64,000 nt of DNA from Skermanella mucosa (GCF_016765655.2 NZ_CP086106.1:1918501-1982500); one strand, 5' to 3'. Shown: positions 9,762 through 19,888, numbered from the stretch's first letter. Numbers and translations are program-made. The notes: generated by a model not told the origin, from the sequence alone.

Positions 9762-10100
9762 ATGGACGATGATCGCATTCCCACCGAACTCTGGGTCAGG
9801 GCGCATGTGCGCCGCTGCATCGCGGAGGCGATTCCCGCCGTCATCGCGCGCAAGGGCTCCCCTTACGGCGGCCTCGTCATGCTGAAGCTGAACCAGCTGG
9901 AGCATGGCTGCCGGGTGCTGACCCAGACGCGCGACATGGACGGCAAGACCGCGTGGCTGGCCGCCAAGGAGAACGCCCTGATGCCGGAGACCGACGCCGA
10001 CGCCTATATCGAGCGCGCGGTCAAGCGCGACCCGGACCTGTGGGTGATCGAGATCGAGGACCGGGCCGGCCGCCATCCTTTCGAGGGAAAGGTGCTCTGA
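9762..10100 (+). CDS. DUF1491 family protein
   Basis: A 112-residue soluble protein matching the alphaproteobacterial DUF1491 family: IPTELWVRAHVRRC at the N-terminus, GGLVMLKLNQLEHGCRVLTQ in the middle, and DPDLWVIEIEDRAGRHPF near the C-terminus. Function is unknown. It follows the transglycosylase gene by 37 bp on the same strand and may be co-transcribed with it. Confidence 0.85.
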   Translation: MDDDRIPTELWVRAHVRRCIAEAIPAVIARKGSPYGGLVMLKLNQLEHGCRVLTQTRDMDGKTAWLAAKENALMPETDADAYIERAVKRDPDLWVIEIEDRAGRHPFEGKVL

Positions 10101-10122
10101 CCGGCCGTGCCTGGACCTGCGG

Positions 10123-10434
10123 TCAGGGGCGGTATTGGGGGATCGGCGCGTCCGAGACGCCGGCTCCGCCCGTGCCGATCGGGCCGGAGCGGCTGCGGCC
10201 GGTGACGAAGTCGGAGGAACGGCCGGTGTCTCGATCGCTGGTGCCGCCGCCCGAGCCGCCGGTCCCCATCTGGCTGTTCGGGCCGGAATAGCCTGCCCCG
10301 CCGGGACCCAGCGTGTTCGTCGTGCTCGACGGCGTCGGACCGCCGCCCCGGTTGCCGCCCCAGCCCAGGTTCTCGCAGGCGGCCAGGGACAGGAGGGCCA
10401 GACCGGCAACGGCAGCTCTCATACAACGCGGCAT
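10123..10434 (-). CDS. Small glycine-rich lipoprotein
   Basis: A 103-residue predicted lipoprotein: short basic N-terminus, hydrophobic core (VAGLALLSLA) and lipobox LAAC at Cys19, followed by a Gly/Ser/Pro-rich tail with no recognisable domain. It is presumably anchored in the outer membrane. Codon 5 (MRAAV, 10422) is an alternative start. It converges with the DUF1491 gene. No function can be assigned. Confidence 0.72.
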   Translation of the reverse strand: MPRCMRAAVAGLALLSLAACENLGWGGNRGGGPTPSSTTNTLGPGGAGYSGPNSQMGTGGSGGGTSDRDTGRSSDFVTGRSRSGPIGTGGAGVSDAPIPQYRP

Positions 10435-11104
10435 GGCGCCCTCCGCTTCAAAGCGATCATTTCAGTTGGATAGTCAACAATCGGTGGCGGGTTTCGTCAC
10501 CGGATCCAGGCGGGTGCGGCCCTTTTTCGCGTTGGAGGAGGTTGACGGGCATCGTCGTACCCTATCTCCCGGTACAGGACTCAACACGGAGGGCTTCGAT
10601 ACGATGCGCATCCTCGCAGGTTCCGGCACGAAGTACTCTCCCACCAGGGACAATTTAACGCATCTGCCGTCCCGGCCCCCGAAACTCGTTGTAAGTCCCC
10701 TCGAATGACGATATTCAGCCATTCGGATTAATCAATAAGAGATATGACCTTGGGGCTATGTAGGGGATCGCTGCTGCCGGAAGCAACGGGCTGACCGAAC
10801 GTGGCAGCACCAGTATGTGAATTGGAAACCCTCTTCGGAGATCCACCGAAGTCGCTGATGCTTCGAGCCTTGAGAATTCAAGGGCTTTCGCAGGTCAGCG
10901 CCTGTCGGACGTTTCCTGTCGGAGAGAAGTCTGACACCCCGCATCGGTGCTCCGTCCAAAGTGTCGTCCAAGGACGCGGCCTTATGATGAAGTGTTGATC
11001 AGTACAACCTCTTTCTTCGATGACCTGCTCATCGAAAGTAAAGATCGTAATAATATAAAATATTATTGGAACTCGAACCAAATCAGCGAGACGCAGAGTC
11101 GGCC
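10435..11104. other. 670-bp gene-free stretch before the surface cassette
   Basis: No convincing gene. A 34-codon reading frame at 10603-10707 has a plausible GGAGGG upstream but no recognisable product. GC content falls towards the right, ending in an AT-rich patch (AATAATATAAAATATTATT near 11049-11067) immediately before the glycosyltransferase, likely its promoter or leader region. Confidence 0.5.
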
Positions 11105-11818
11105 ATGATCAATAAAGATAACTATACCTTGTCGGTTATCATTCCCTGCTATAATGAGATCAGAACGATTCGGACCATTATAGACCGAGTGAGGAAAGCT
11201 GACGTCAAGAACATTGAAATAATCGTTGTTGATGATTGTTCGGTCGATGGAACCGCAGCGCTGCTTCGGTCCGAACTTGCGTCTCTCGTCAGCAAGGTGG
11301 CGTACCACGACAAGAACCAGGGGAAGGGGGCGGCCCTTCGTACCGGTTTCGCTTTGGCTTCCGGTGACATCGTGCTGATCCAGGATGCCGATCTGGAATA
11401 CGATCCGCGGGAATACCCCCGTTTGATCGCGCCGATCCTCGATCAGGGCGCGGACGTGGTCTACGGTTCCCGCTTCATCGGAGGAGAGGCCCACCGGGTA
11501 GTCTATTTCTGGCACATGGTCGCAAACCGGATACTGACCTTATTTTCCAACGTCACGACCAACATCAACCTGACCGACATGGAAACCTGCTACAAGGTTT
11601 TCCGAAGAGAAGTCATCCAGTCCGTCAAGATAGAAGAGAACAGATTCGGATTTGAACCGGAAATTACCGCCAAGCTCGCTCGTCGCGGATATGTTTTCTA
11701 CGAAGTTGGAATCTCCTATTTTGGAAGAACCTATGAGGAGGGAAAGAAGATTGGTCTGAAGGATGCCTTCAGGGCTATTTATGCAATAACTAAATACGCT
11801 TTTCTGGTTAAAGCATGA
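11105..11818 (+). CDS. Family 2 glycosyltransferase, polyprenyl-phosphate sugar transferase type
   Basis: A 237-residue GT-A enzyme: [14 protein letters not shown] at the start, VDDCSVDGT, and the metal-binding IQDADLEYD motif. No C-terminal membrane segments are seen, so it resembles DPM1-like enzymes that charge polyprenyl phosphate with a hexose. The next gene is a GtrA flippase-like protein overlapping by 4 nt, the classic GtrB/GtrA arrangement for decorating a cell-surface glycan. Codon use is more A/T-rich than in the flanking chromosome, suggesting transfer. The start ATG 11105 (MINKDNY) is preferred over an upstream in-frame ATG at 11066. Confidence 0.88.
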   Translation: MINKDNYTLSVIIPCYNEIRTIRTIIDRVRKADVKNIEIIVVDDCSVDGTAALLRSELASLVSKVAYHDKNQGKGAALRTGFALASGDIVLIQDADLEYDPREYPRLIAPILDQGADVVYGSRFIGGEAHRVVYFWHMVANRILTLFSNVTTNINLTDMETCYKVFRREVIQSVKIEENRFGFEPEITAKLARRGYVFYEVGISYFGRTYEEGKKIGLKDAFRAIYAITKYAFLVKA

Positions 11819-12288
11819 ATAACCTGATTGCCCTAATCCAGCGTTACGCCGCCAGTTTCATGGTCTATTTCTTCATCGGTGCACTCTCCGCCCTGGTGGA
11901 GTGGGGTGTTTTTTTTACGGCATATTACTTCGGGAAGTTGCATTATATTGGCGCATCAATTTGCGGTTTCATGCTCGCCACATATATCAATTATCTCTTG
12001 TCATCGCATCTGGGATTCAGGAGGCGCATGAGTTCCGTGCGCAACGAATTGGCCATGGTCTATCTGGTGAGTCTTGCGGGGTTGCTCATTAATATTTCGT
12101 TTATGATAGTAATCGTCGAACTCACAGGATTATCCATCGCGATCGGAAAGGTCGGCGGAACCGGACTTGCGTTTGTCTGGAATTTCCTGGCGCGTCAGTT
12201 CTGCATATTCGATAAAAATCCCCGATGGACGTTCAACTCGCTACCCAAAAGAAACCCCGCCGTCTCCGAGGCTTTGAAGAATCTTTAG
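11815..12288 (+). CDS. GtrA-family membrane protein
   Basis: 157 residues with four predicted membrane spans (first near [20 protein letters not shown]) and the conserved [14 protein letters not shown] loop of the GtrA/DPMS family. Members are thought to flip polyprenyl-phosphate-linked sugars across the inner membrane. The start codon overlaps the stop of the glycosyltransferase (ATGA), indicating translational coupling. It is followed 41 bp later by the disrupted large membrane protein, the probable sugar-utilising partner. Confidence 0.87.
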   Translation: MNNLIALIQRYAASFMVYFFIGALSALVEWGVFFTAYYFGKLHYIGASICGFMLATYINYLLSSHLGFRRRMSSVRNELAMVYLVSLAGLLINISFMIVIVELTGLSIAIGKVGGTGLAFVWNFLARQFCIFDKNPRWTFNSLPKRNPAVSEALKNL

Positions 12289-12329
12289 TTGCGCTTCTTG
12301 TATTCTGCACGCGGTAAGGTCTCTTCAAT

Positions 12330-12589
12330 ATGAGTTATTCGCTATCCAAAAATTTACCGATATCGCGAGGACTCGGTGTTCGGACAGCATGTCTGCTCGG
12401 TTTGGTGCTGTTCTGGGTCATCGGAGCGGCGGTGTTCTTCCGGCATCAGATAATTTCCGAGTTCAGTGTAATATCAGGAAACCTCGGCGATGCGAGGTTG
12501 ATTATATTTATACATGAGCATTGGTTTCAATTTTTCATTGGAGAGAAGCCGTTCCTGGAACCGGGTATATTCTTTCCAGAGCCCGGCGT
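12330..12589 (+). pseudogene. Large polytopic membrane protein, 5' fragment, interrupted by IS66-type element
   Basis: Encodes the N-terminus including a first membrane span (ACLLGLVLFWVIGAAVFF) and the loop GDARLIIFIHEHWFQF. The reading frame runs to the 8-bp CCCGGCGT target duplicate at 12582-12589, after which the element begins. Removal of the element and one duplicate joins PEPG to VMGYTDILFLN in frame, giving a 691-residue protein. With its neighbours it probably formed a three-gene surface-glycan modification cassette. Confidence 0.88.
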
Positions 12590-14046
12590 GTGATTGCTCA
12601 CGGGGTTGGCGAAAAGGGTTGCGCTGCGGCTTGGAATATGAGTCAAGGATGGGATGGAGAAACCGCCGCGTTACCGTCTGAGTGAGGCTGAGAAGGACGC
12701 CCTGCTGGTCGAGCAGGCGGCGCTGATCGAGCGTCTGGCGGCGCGGGTTGCCGAACTGGAAGCGCTGATCGGGAAGCCGCGGAAGACGTCGGCCAATTCG
12801 CACATTCCGCCGTCGCAGGACGGCCCCGGCGGTGCGTCGCGTACGGCGGACGCCAAGCGCCGGCGCAAGCCGCGGCCGTCGCGCCCCGGAGTATCGCGCC
12901 CGCTGGCCGACGATCCGGACCGGACCGAGCGCCGCCTGGTCGAGGGCTGCCCGCATTGCGGGACGGCGGTGCCCGAGAGCGCCCAGCGGTGCCGGCACCG
13001 CTACGACCACATCGACCTTCCGGTGATCCGCCCGGTGGTGACGCGGGTCGAGCTGTTCGGCGGCCGGTGCGGCGATTGCGGGCGGCGCTACCGGGCCGCC
13101 CCGCCCGCCGCCATGCCGCCGGGCACCCCGTTCGGACCGGGCATCCGGGCACTGCTGGCCTATCTGCACCACAGCCATCATGTCGGCTTCGAGCGGCTGT
13201 CGCGGATGCTGGAGGAGTTGTTCGGACTGACGATCTCAGAGGGCGCCATCGCCAATGCGTTGCGCCGCATGGGCACGGCGTTCGACACGGCCTGCGCGGC
13301 GATCAAGGCCAAACTCCTGGGGGCTTCCGTCATCGCCTCGGACGAGACCACGACGCGGGTCAACGGCGTGATCCACTGGCAATGGGTGTTCCATTCCGGG
13401 CAAGCCGTGCTGCACACCATCGCCCCCAGCCGCGCCCGGGCGGTGGCCGCCGGGATCCTGGGCGGGCATCGGCCCGAGGTCTGGATCTCCGACCGCTACG
13501 CCGGGCAGCAGGAACTGGGACGGGTCCACCAGGTCTGCCTGGCCCACGTTCTCAGGGACGTGCAGTACGCCATCGACTGCGGCGACACCATGGTCGCACC
13601 CAGGATCCGCGATCACCTGCTCTGGGCCATCCGCGTCGGCAAACGAAGACCGGGCCTGAAGGACAGCACGCTTGCCGCCTACGCCGCAAAGGCCGAGCGC
13701 GGCCTCGATGCCCTGGTCGGTACCCCCGCCGCCCATCCGGCCGGACGCGAGTTGCAGCGGCTGGTCAAGGCATGGCGCGGCAAGTTCTTCGTCTTCCTCG
13801 CCGACCGCCGCGTGCCGCCGACCAACAACGCCAGCGAGCAGGAAATTCGCCCGTCCGTGGTCTTCCGCAAGGTCACCAACGGCTTCCGATCCGACTGGGG
13901 ACCCGGCATCCACGCCGGGTATCGATCCGTGACAGGAACGGCGCGTCGGCAAGGTCAATCCGCCTGGACCGCCGTACGCCACCTCGTCGGTGGAACCTTC
14001 GCCGTCACCTGACGGCTCGCGATCCGCCAACCCCGTGAGCAATTAC
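12590..14046. mobile_element. IS66-family element, ISBst12-like, 1457 bp, 8-bp target duplication
   Basis: The ends are inverted repeats of about 22 bp with one mismatch: left begins GTGATTGCTCACGGGG, right in reverse complement GTAATTGCTCACGGGG. Both flanks carry CCCGGCGT (12582-12589 and 14047-14054), the 8-bp duplication typical of IS66 elements. Only one transposase gene is present and no tnpA/tnpB accessory genes, which fits the ISBst12 subgroup. Confidence 0.93.
12654..14012 (+). CDS. IS66-family transposase (ISBst12-type TnpC)
   Basis: 452 residues, intact. Coiled-coil start (LLVEQAALIERLAARVAELEA), then a proline/arginine-rich stretch, a zinc-binding module (CPHCG, later CGDCG), and the DDE core with SDETTTRV, ISDRYAG and the late NNASEQEIRPSV motif carrying the Glu. 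The stop lies 34 bp from the right end. It is transcribed in the same direction as the gene it disrupts. Confidence 0.94.
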   Translation: MEKPPRYRLSEAEKDALLVEQAALIERLAARVAELEALIGKPRKTSANSHIPPSQDGPGGASRTADAKRRRKPRPSRPGVSRPLADDPDRTERRLVEGCPHCGTAVPESAQRCRHRYDHIDLPVIRPVVTRVELFGGRCGDCGRRYRAAPPAAMPPGTPFGPGIRALLAYLHHSHHVGFERLSRMLEELFGLTISEGAIANALRRMGTAFDTACAAIKAKLLGASVIASDETTTRVNGVIHWQWVFHSGQAVLHTIAPSRARAVAAGILGGHRPEVWISDRYAGQQELGRVHQVCLAHVLRDVQYAIDCGDTMVAPRIRDHLLWAIRVGKRRPGLKDSTLAAYAAKAERGLDALVGTPAAHPAGRELQRLVKAWRGKFFVFLADRRVPPTNNASEQEIRPSVVFRKVTNGFRSDWGPGIHAGYRSVTGTARRQGQSAWTAVRHLVGGTFAVT

Positions 14047-15870
14047 CCCGGCGTCATGGGTTACACCGACATTTTATTCCTAAACCAGCTCTTTTATGTA
14101 CCTTTTCGCCTGTTGGGTGCCGACCAGTTCATGGCTTTTCAGGCGACGTTGATCGCGACGACCGTGGTGGGGTACGTTTCTTTTTATGTCCTTTTACGAA
14201 ATTTCTTAAATGTATCGTACATACTGTCCTGCGCTTTCGCAACGATGTTCGCCTTTTCCAACATCAGCTATCTGAAGGCAGGCCACCCACAGCTTTACGC
14301 GATATATTTCGTGCCCGTTCTTATAATGGCACTGTTGTCGGCTTTAGATACAAAGCAAAGAAGTATGCCAATGGCATGTGCGTATGCCGCATTCTCCGGG
14401 TGCTTGTGGGCATCGTTGTTGTTTACGTCGTTTTACGTAGGTTGGTTTTTCATTGTAGTCGTCTTTTTTTTCCTTGCGTTATCTCCCCTCGTCGATCGTG
14501 AGGTTGTGATCCTGCTACTCAGAGCGAGGGCGCAGATCGCCTCGTTCGTCGTAGCATTCCTGCTGGCCATGGTGCCGTTCGTCGTGACTTACCTTCCCGC
14601 TCTCAGCGCCGGTCGGAAACGCAGCTACACGGAGAACCTCAATTTTACAGGAGAGCTGAGCGATCTGATCAACGTCGGCGAGGGCAACCTTGTCTGGGGA
14701 AACATCCTCAAGAACCTGCCCGGCTATCCGGTGGAGCGCTTGGTCAACAGCGAAGCGGCTCTCGGAGTGGCGCCGTTCCTCGCCGCGACCCTGGTCGTTG
14801 GCGTTTTCCTTGTCTGGCGGAACCTTCCTGTCGGACAGTCGCGACATGCCGGACGGTCAAGGCTGATCATCATGATGGCCCTGACATTCGCCGTCCTGAC
14901 CGTCATCAGCGTTCAAGTGGACGGCTATTCCCTCTGGTGGCTGGTATGGAAGTTTCTTCCAGGGGGCTCGGCCATTCGCGTCCCCTTCCGTTTGCAAATC
15001 CTGAGCAACATGATCGCAATGATCACCGTGGCCTTGATATTGCAAAACTGGTACGAACGATTTCGGGCCGCAGGAAGCTGGCACGGCGGTCCTCTCCTCC
15101 TGGGCGTGATGATGCCGGTCTTCCTGGCGGAGCAAGTGAACCTGACGCTGAATTCGGGAGTCCAGCGGAGGGATGAGCTCGCGGAGCTTGCCGCTGTCCC
15201 GCAACCCTTGTCGGACTGTCGCGTTTTCTATGTGATTCATGAGGGTAGCCCCCGGCCGTCGTGGGCTGTGCAGATCGATGCCATGCTCATATCCCAGAAA
15301 ATCGGCGTCCCCACGGCAAATGGTTATAGTGGTTGGATACCACTGCACTGGGACGCCATCGACCCGAAGGGGCCGGGATATGTGCAGAGCATGGACAATT
15401 GGCTGGGAATCAACGGGCTTGCGGCGGATGCCTGTGTCTACGATCTGGTTGCCAAGGTCTGGACGACCCATTCAGCCGTCCGCATGCAGCGGACGCAAGC
15501 GCTCTCTCCTTCTGCGCTGAAGGATCTGACGCTCTCGGTGGCATCCCTCCAACTCGGCACCGGCACCGCGACATTGACCGTAGGCCTGACCAACGGGTCG
15601 AACGAATGGGCTTTCAGGAGATCCGCCAATCCCCTTCGCCTGTCCTGGCGAATGGCGTCGGGCTTGGCGCCGGATGAGCCGGGGTGGAATACCCGGATCG
15701 ACGTGCCGGCGAATGTCGGTCCCGGACAAAGCATCGTCGTACCCGTCGCGTTTCCTTGGGACGGCAGGGCCAAACAGATAGAACTGTCACTTGTCGTCGA
15801 GGGACGGTACTGGGCGCATGATTTCGGCACGGCGCCCCTTGTCGTATCGCTGCCGGCCAATGGCGATTGA
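14047..15870 (+). pseudogene. Large polytopic membrane protein, 3' fragment
   Basis: Continues the gene broken at 12589, from VMGYTDILFLNQLFYVPFRL onward. It contains about ten further membrane spans up to roughly residue 450 of the restored protein, followed by a ~200-residue C-terminal soluble region ending DFGTAPLVVSLPAN. The layout (many spans, then a periplasmic beta-rich tail) resembles GT-C-type glycosyltransferases or YfhO-like proteins, but no family motif is certain. The current reading frame has a start inside the element (13990) that could yield a fusion product; significance unknown. Confidence 0.82.
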
Positions 15871-15959
15871 ACCACGCCGATGCTTACGGCTGTTAGATTC
15901 TCCATCATGGTTGGCCACCGTAGGCCGTAGCCCGGTCTGCGGCGGCCGCACCGATATCC

Positions 15960-17372
15960 TCACAGCACCTTGCCGGGGTTCATCAGCCCCTTCGGGTCCA
16001 GCGCCGCCTTGACCTTGCGCATCATGTCCATCTCGACCGGCGACTTGACGCGCTTCAGCTCCTCGCGCTTGAAGGTGCCGATGCCGTGTTCGGCGCTGAT
16101 CGAGCCGTCCATGCGCAGCACGATGTCGTGGACGACGGTGTTCAGCTTGTCCCACTGGGCAAGGTAAGCCTCCGTATCGGCCCCTTCCGGCTGGGTCACG
16201 TTGAAGTGGATGTTGCCGTCGCCGACATGGCCGAAAGGCACGGGCCGCGCGCCGGGGATGGTCCGCCCGACCGCCTCGGTCGCCTCCCGGATGAAGGTGC
16301 CGACACAGGACACCGGGATCGAGATGTCGTGCTTGATCGAGCCGCCCGCGTATTTCTGGGCCTCGACGATCGCCTCGCGGATGAACCAGAGCTGCTTGGC
16401 CTGGGTCTCGCTGGACGCCAGCACCGCGTCCATGACCAGTCCGGCCTCCATGGCTTCGCCCAGGGTCGCCTCGATCGTGTCGCGGAAGGCGTCGCCGCCG
16501 CTGCCGGTCGCGAACTCCAGCAGGACATACCAGGCGTGGCTCTCCTCCAGCGGATCGATCGTGCCGGCCACATGCTTCAGGGCGAAGTCGATCGCGATGC
16601 GCGGCATGAGCTCGAAGGCGCTCAGCGCGTCGCCGCTGGCCGACCGCAGGCTGGCCAGCAGCTCGATCGCGGCGTCCGGGTCGCGGACGGCGAGGAAGCC
16701 GGTCTCCACCTGCTTGGGCCGGGGGAACAGCTTCAGCACCGCGGCGGTGACGATCCCCAGCGTGCCTTCCGCCCCGATGAACAGGTGCTTCAGGTCGTAG
16801 CCGGTGTTGTTCTTGCGCAGCCGCCGCATGCCATCCCAGACCTGCCCGTCCGGCATCACGACCTCCAGCCCCAGCACGAGGTCGCGCATGTTGCCGTAGC
16901 GCAGCGTCATGGTGCCGCCGGCGTTGGACGAGATGTTGCCGCCGATCTGGCAGGTGCCTTCGGCGCCCAGGCTGAGCGGGAACAGCCGGTCCACCTCGGC
17001 CGCGGCCTCCTGGATCGCCTGGAGGACGCAGCCGGCCTCCACCGTGATGGTGTAGTTCAGCGGGTCGACGTCCCGCACCTTGTTCATCCGCGACAGGCTG
17101 ACCAGGACCTCGCTGCCGTCCTCCGACGGGATCGAGCCGCCGACCAGGCTGGTGTTGCCGCCCTGGGGCACGATCGGCACGCCGGCCTCGTGGCAGGCCT
17201 TCACCACCTCGGACAGTTCAAGGGTGGTGGCGGGACGCAGCACCAGCGGCGTCGTTCCGCGGTATCGGCCGCGCCATTCCGCGACATAGGGCTCCATGTC
17301 GCCGGGGGCGTCGATATGGCCGGCCGGGCCGACGATGCTGCGGAGACGGTCGAGGAAGGCTGCGTCGATCAT
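15960..17372 (-). CDS. FAD-binding oxidoreductase, D-2-hydroxyacid dehydrogenase type (GlcD/D2HGDH-like)
   Basis: 470 residues: an N-terminal PCMH FAD-binding domain (PQGGNTSLVGGS, then GTCQIGGNISSNAGG) and a C-terminal FAD-oxidase domain with the substrate and metal site PVPFGHVGDGNIHFNV and the terminal SISAEHGIGTFKRE. It oxidises a D-2-hydroxyacid such as D-lactate, glycolate or D-2-hydroxyglutarate; the sequence does not decide which. It starts 7 bp after the Sua5 gene on the same strand, so they form an operon. The ATG at 17372 (MIDAAFL) is the natural start. Confidence 0.93.
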   Translation of the reverse strand: MIDAAFLDRLRSIVGPAGHIDAPGDMEPYVAEWRGRYRGTTPLVLRPATTLELSEVVKACHEAGVPIVPQGGNTSLVGGSIPSEDGSEVLVSLSRMNKVRDVDPLNYTITVEAGCVLQAIQEAAAEVDRLFPLSLGAEGTCQIGGNISSNAGGTMTLRYGNMRDLVLGLEVVMPDGQVWDGMRRLRKNNTGYDLKHLFIGAEGTLGIVTAAVLKLFPRPKQVETGFLAVRDPDAAIELLASLRSASGDALSAFELMPRIAIDFALKHVAGTIDPLEESHAWYVLLEFATGSGGDAFRDTIEATLGEAMEAGLVMDAVLASSETQAKQLWFIREAIVEAQKYAGGSIKHDISIPVSCVGTFIREATEAVGRTIPGARPVPFGHVGDGNIHFNVTQPEGADTEAYLAQWDKLNTVVHDIVLRMDGSISAEHGIGTFKREELKRVKSPVEMDMMRKVKAALDPKGLMNPGKVL

Positions 17373-17379
17373 GGCTTTG

Positions 17380-18447
17380 TCAGTCTTGTGTCGGCGTTTC
17401 GGAAGGGAAGGGTGCTGGCCCGCGGGGAGCCGCGGCCCGGCGCAGGCGGTCGTTGATCGCGGCACCCAGCCCCTGCTCGGGGACCGGCATGACGGCGATC
17501 GCGGCATGCTCAGGCCGGTCGAGGGCGCGCAGCATGGCGAACAGGTTGGCCGCGGCCTCGTGCAGGTCGCCCTGCGGGCTCAGGTTCAGGCGCGTGGCGC
17601 CGCCGCGGATGAAGGTGTCGGGGCCGAAGGCGAGCAGGGCCTCGTCCGGGGCGGCGCCGTTCGCCCCCAGCCGGACCGGCCGGCCCGGGGCGTAGTGGCT
17701 GGCGAGCTGGCCGGGCGATTTCGGCGCCGCCGGATCGCCCGCCGCCTCCGCCTGCGCCTCCGTCTGCGAGGGGCGCAGGACCGGCATACCCAGCAGCGCC
17801 TCCAGATCCTCGGCGGTCACGCCCCCGGGGCGCAGCAGCACCGGCGCCTCCGCGGTCAGGTCGAGCACAGTCGATTCGACGCCCACCGCGCAGCGGCCGG
17901 CGGACAGGATCAGGCCGACGCGGGCGCCCAGGCTCTCCGCCACGTGCAGCGGCGTGGTCGGGCTGACGGCGCCCGACCGGTTGGCGCTGGGCGCCGCCAC
18001 CGGCACCCCCGCCGCCTTGAGGAGAGCGCGGGCGACCGGATGGGCCGGGAAGCGGACCGCGACGCTGTCCAGGCCGGCGCTGACCAGCAGCGACAGCGGG
18101 CTGTCCGGCCGGCGCGGCAGGACCAGCGTCAGCGGGCCGGGCCACAGGGTCTCGGCCAGCCGCTCGGCACGCGCGTCGAACCGGACGATCGCCTCGGCCG
18201 AGTCCTGGTCGGGGACGTGGACGATCAGCGGGTTGAAGCGCGGCCGCCCCTTGGCCTCGAAGATCCGGGCGACGGCGCGGTCATCGGTCGCATCGGCGCC
18301 CAACCCGTAGACAGTCTCGGTCGGAAACGCCACAAGCTCCCCGGCGCGCAGCAGGCCGGCCGCGCGCGCGATGTTGGCGTCGCTGGGCGGGACCAGCTCG
18401 GGCGTTCTCTGCGGGCTGTCTCTCTGCGGGCTGTCTGTGCTGTTCAT
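17380..18447 (-). CDS. L-threonylcarbamoyladenylate synthase, Sua5 type
   Basis: Makes threonylcarbamoyl-AMP from threonine, bicarbonate and ATP, the first step of the universal t6A37 tRNA modification. The YrdC domain is clear: VAFPTETVYGLGADA, KGRPRFNPLIVHV, the SVAVRFPAHP segment and PVAAPSANRSGAVSPTT. A C-terminal Sua5 domain follows (about residues 240-350), so this is the long Sua5 form rather than short TsaC. 355 residues from MNSTDSP; an ATG two codons upstream (18453) is equally possible. A repeated SPQRDSPQRT stretch lies at the N-terminus. Confidence 0.93.
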   Translation of the reverse strand: MNSTDSPQRDSPQRTPELVPPSDANIARAAGLLRAGELVAFPTETVYGLGADATDDRAVARIFEAKGRPRFNPLIVHVPDQDSAEAIVRFDARAERLAETLWPGPLTLVLPRRPDSPLSLLVSAGLDSVAVRFPAHPVARALLKAAGVPVAAPSANRSGAVSPTTPLHVAESLGARVGLILSAGRCAVGVESTVLDLTAEAPVLLRPGGVTAEDLEALLGMPVLRPSQTEAQAEAAGDPAAPKSPGQLASHYAPGRPVRLGANGAAPDEALLAFGPDTFIRGGATRLNLSPQGDLHEAAANLFAMLRALDRPEHAAIAVMPVPEQGLGAAINDRLRRAAAPRGPAPFPSETPTQD

Positions 18448-18595
18448 GGTCATCGTTTTAAAGTGTTGTCGCGGTGCGCGAAAGCCAAACACCGCCCTTG
18501 GCGTGTTACCGATGTGGATGCACTATGCCGTTGCTGCGGCGGTCGGGGCACTTTTTCAATGACAATCGGCGGCATAGCCGATGAGCGGAGCAGGC

Positions 18596-19234
18596 ATGGC
18601 GGGCAAGATCTACACCGTGGCACAACAGAAGGGGGGCGCCGGAAAGACGACCCTGGCGGCCCATCTGGCGATCGCCTGGTCCGAGGTGGACCTGCGCGTC
18701 GCGGTGGTCGACATCGATCCCCAGGGGAGCCTGACGCGCTGGTTCCAGACCCGGCAGCAAGCGATGAACGGGAATGTCGGCCTTCAGCATGTGCAGATCA
18801 ACGGCTGGCGCACCCAGCGCGAGGTCGAGCGGCTGGCCCAGGAGAACGACATCGTCGTGATCGACAGTCCGCCGCACGCCGAGACCGAGGCCCGCATCGC
18901 GGTGCGTTCCGCCAACCTCGTCATCGTGCCCGTCCAGCCCAGCCCGATGGACATGTGGGCGACCCAGCCGACGCTGGACCTGGCGCGGTCCGAGAACGTG
19001 CCGGTCCTGTTGGTGATCAACCGGGTGCCGCCGCGCGCCAAGCTGGCCGACGACCTGATCGAGCGGATCAAGGGCATGGGCGCCGACGTCGCCCACACCC
19101 AGATCGGTAACCGCGTCCAGTTCGCCGCGGCCCTGTTCGAAGGCCGCAGCGTCACCGAGTCGGCCCGCAAGACCCGCGCCGCCGAGGAGATCCAGGAACT
19201 GGCGGCGGAGATCCTGAAGCGGGGCAAGCGCTAG
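18596..19234 (+). CDS. ParA/MinD-family ATPase
   Basis: 212 residues with a deviant Walker A motif (QQKGGAGKTTLAAHLA), Walker A' DIDPQGSLTRW and a VIDSPPH switch region. Short, plasmid-type ParA lacking an N-terminal HTH, of the kind used to position protein clusters or small replicons. No parB or parS is evident nearby, so chromosome segregation is not implied; roles in chemotaxis-cluster or PHB-granule partition are known for relatives. The ATG at 18596 is preferred because AGCGGAGCAGG precedes it; 18581 is an alternative. Confidence 0.88.
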   Translation: MAGKIYTVAQQKGGAGKTTLAAHLAIAWSEVDLRVAVVDIDPQGSLTRWFQTRQQAMNGNVGLQHVQINGWRTQREVERLAQENDIVVIDSPPHAETEARIAVRSANLVIVPVQPSPMDMWATQPTLDLARSENVPVLLVINRVPPRAKLADDLIERIKGMGADVAHTQIGNRVQFAAALFEGRSVTESARKTRAAEEIQELAAEILKRGKR

Positions 19235-19244
19235 GCCCGGGTGC

Positions 19245-19709
19245 TCAGAGCGCCTTCGCCGCCTTCAGCACCTCGTCGGCGTGGCCGTCGACCTTGACCT
19301 TCCGCCAGGCGCCGCGGACCACGCCGTCGCCGTCGATCAGGAAGGTCGAGCGCTCGATGCCCATGTATTTCTTGCCGTACATGCTCTTCTCCTTCCACAC
19401 GTCGTATTTCTCGGCGGTGTCGGAGCCCTGGTCGGACGCCAGGACGAAGGGCAGCTCGTACTTCTTCTTGAACTTGTCGTGACTGGCGACGCTGTCCTTG
19501 GACACGCCGATCACGACGGCGTCGATGCCGGTGAAGTCGGGCAGGCTGTCGCGGAAGCCGCAGGCCTGCTTGGTGCATCCGCTGGTGTCGTCCTTCGGAT
19601 AAAAATACAGCACGACCTTCTTGCCGCGCAGGGCCGACAGGCTGACCTCGCCGCCGCCGTCGGTCGGCATGGTGAAGTCGGGAGCGGGGGTACCTACCTC
19701 GACGCTCAT
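19245..19709 (-). CDS. bcp: Thioredoxin-dependent peroxiredoxin, Bcp/PrxQ type
   Basis: 154 residues of the AhpC/TSA fold: peroxidatic Cys in TSGCTKQACGF with the resolving Cys five residues later (C-x4-C), and a late STFLIDGDGVVRGAW segment. Reduces hydrogen and organic peroxides in the cytoplasm. Start ATG 19709 (MSVEVG) follows GAGGAGCA. Convergent with the ParA-like gene, 10 bp between stops. Confidence 0.95.
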   Translation of the reverse strand: MSVEVGTPAPDFTMPTDGGGEVSLSALRGKKVVLYFYPKDDTSGCTKQACGFRDSLPDFTGIDAVVIGVSKDSVASHDKFKKKYELPFVLASDQGSDTAEKYDVWKEKSMYGKKYMGIERSTFLIDGDGVVRGAWRKVKVDGHADEVLKAAKAL

Positions 19710-19888
19710 GGGATGCTCCTCAACTGTTTTTGGGCAAATTGAATCGATCGGGTGCGATCTTGGGTGCGCCGGCGCGGAAGTCAAACGGGGAGTGACAAAA
19801 CCGGGTTTCGAACTGTTCTAAACGGAATCCGGCCGCAGGGGGCTCTCCCGCCGGCGGCCGCAGGCTTCCCCGAACAGACGGGATCCCC

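Noticed and set aside
10603-10707. A 34-codon frame with a plausible ribosome site.
   Set aside because: No recognisable product, no operon context; could be chance.
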